Positions 5,524 through 6,410 of a stretch of 6,410 bases of DNA are shown here, in pieces. Under the pieces are notes generated by a model. That model was given only the letters and a program-made list of their open reading frames with translations. It did no database searches and was not told the origin of the DNA. Positions within the stretch are counted from its first letter, which is position 1. Every line of letters starts with the position of its first letter. This stretch comes from Anaerolineales bacterium (lineage in GTDB: Bacteria > Chloroflexota > Anaerolineae > Anaerolineales > Villigracilaceae). A program made the translations under genes and the position numbers. Location of the stretch: the NCBI GenBank assembly GCA_025056515.1, contig JANWWB010000397.1, positions 1-6,410 on the forward strand. The letters run 5' to 3'.

Positions 5524-6410
5524 ATGAGGCTGCAGCAAAAAATCGGGTTTATTCTCTTTCTCGGTGTTGTTGGACTGGCTTTGCTTCTGGCTTCCGGCGC
5601 GGCGGCGCAGACGGGAGTGTCACAAGAAGATATTATCCAAGGGGCCATTCTCTATGACAATTGGTTTGCTGCCTTGGGGGTTTCTGCCCCGCCCGGAGAT
5701 ATGCCCATCTGGTCACGTCAGACCACCAACACTCGTTCTGGACCCGATACCTGGCGTTGTGTGGAATGCCATGGCTGGGATTATCGCGGCGCCCTCGGCG
5801 CATATGGCTCTGGTTCACACTACACGGGCTTCCCAGATGTAATGCTGATGACCAGCCAAATGACGGAAGAGGACATTATCGCCCACCTCAAGGGGGAAAA
5901 CGATCCGGCGCATGATTATTCCGCTTATCTCGATGAAACAGCTATGCGGCAGCTGGCCGTTTTCCTCAAGTATGGTGTGATTGACGATAGCTTGTATATT
6001 GACTATGTCTCACTCAAAGTGATCGGCGGAGATGTAGAGCACGGCAAGCGCCTCTATGAAAGCGTTTGCGCCTCTTGTCATGGCCAGGATGGGACGAAAA
6101 TCGTTTTTCGTAGCGAGGGGGTGAACGAATACCTGGGGACGGTGGCGACGCGTGATCCGTGGCGCTTTTTACACCGCACGCGCTTTGGTGTAGCTGGGGT
6201 GGATATGCCGGTAGGAGCGCGCCTAGGCTGGTCTCCTGTCGATGGACGAGATGTGCTTGCATATGTCCAAACTTTGCCAACCGGTTTTGAAACGGACGCT
6301 CCCTCGCCTGCTTCAGAGATGGCTCGTCCGGCTCAGCAGATTGGCGGTCCGGCAACTAACTGGTTTACCGGCCTGCTCACCGGTCTAGGGGCCTTTTTGG
6401 GGACTTTTGG
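5524..6410 (+). CDS. Diheme cytochrome c, exported, 3' end outside the window
   Basis: The frame is open from the ATG at 5524 to the right edge, giving 295 residues. A signal peptide spans about 1-28 (basic start, hydrophobic core, ending SGAAAQ). Two cytochrome c domains follow. The first has CVECH (79-83) within a conserved-looking stretch: GAILYDNWFAALG (40-52), TTNTRSGPDTWRC (67-79), HGWDYRGALGAYGSGSHYTG (83-102). Its distal ligand may be one of Met107, Met109 or Met113. The second has CASCHG (182-187), with Met228 (VDMPVG) as likely distal ligand. After a Pro/Ala-rich linker (about 255-277), a hydrophobic segment starts at WFTGLLTGLGAFLG, so a C-terminal membrane anchor or further domain is likely. 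It is probably a periplasmic electron carrier. Divergence from the caa3 operon suggests it may feed the oxidase, but the true partner is unknown. Confidence 0.9.
   Translation, partial: MRLQQKIGFILFLGVVGLALLLASGAAAQTGVSQEDIIQGAILYDNWFAALGVSAPPGDMPIWSRQTTNTRSGPDTWRCVECHGWDYRGALGAYGSGSHYTGFPDVMLMTSQMTEEDIIAHLKGENDPAHDYSAYLDETAMRQLAVFLKYGVIDDSLYIDYVSLKVIGGDVEHGKRLYESVCASCHGQDGTKIVFRSEGVNEYLGTVATRDPWRFLHRTRFGVAGVDMPVGARLGWSPVDGRDVLAYVQTLPTGFETDAPSPASEMARPAQQIGGPATNWFTGLLTGLGAFLGTF

Noticed and set aside
1..6410. CRISPR array, insertion sequence, tRNA, rRNA or phage elements
   Set aside because: No regularly spaced repeats, transposase motifs, terminal inverted repeats or RNA gene signatures were seen. 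The window is filled by respiratory genes.

Overview
The window carries a complete aerobic cytochrome c oxidase operon on the minus strand and, divergently on the plus strand, the first 295 codons of a diheme cytochrome c gene that runs off the right edge. The organism looks like a member of the Chloroflexota (perhaps Anaerolineae or relatives). This rests on the caa3-type subunit II with a fused heme c domain, a subunit I of type A2 with a long N-terminal extension, a five-helix subunit III, and a small cupredoxin-like partner. The phylum is an inference from remembered family traits, not from a search.

Reading the minus strand from right to left, the order is: coxB (subunit II plus cytochrome c, 5340-4342), a 120-base gap, coxA (subunit I, 4221-2386), a subunit IV-III fusion (2383-1622), a Sco-type copper protein (1581-964), a PCuAC copper-chaperone lipoprotein (967-551) and a membrane-anchored cupredoxin-like protein (554-60). 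The last three genes are coupled by ATGA stop/start overlaps, and the coxA and coxC genes are 2 bases apart. This looks like one transcription unit. It makes the catalytic core and then the proteins that probably load copper into the CuA site of subunit II (Sco and PCuAC).

The divergent gap (5341-5523) is the control region. A good extended -10 promoter faces left into the cox operon, and a TATAAT-containing promoter faces right into the cytochrome gene. Their candidate -35 boxes overlap. The cox leader contains a 7-bp inverted repeat with a smaller nested stem, and the Shine-Dalgarno sequence of the cytochrome gene lies inside alternating complementary segments.

The proposed electron path is: periplasmic or membrane-attached cytochrome(s), possibly including the diheme protein, to the heme c domain and CuA of subunit II, then to the heme a and heme a3/CuB centres of subunit I, where oxygen is reduced. 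No heme A or heme O synthase (ctaA, ctaB) is present in the window. The most unusual features are the subunit IV-III fusion, the cupredoxin-like protein with an incomplete type 1 copper site, the Asp next to the heme ligands in subunit I, and the overlapping divergent promoters.
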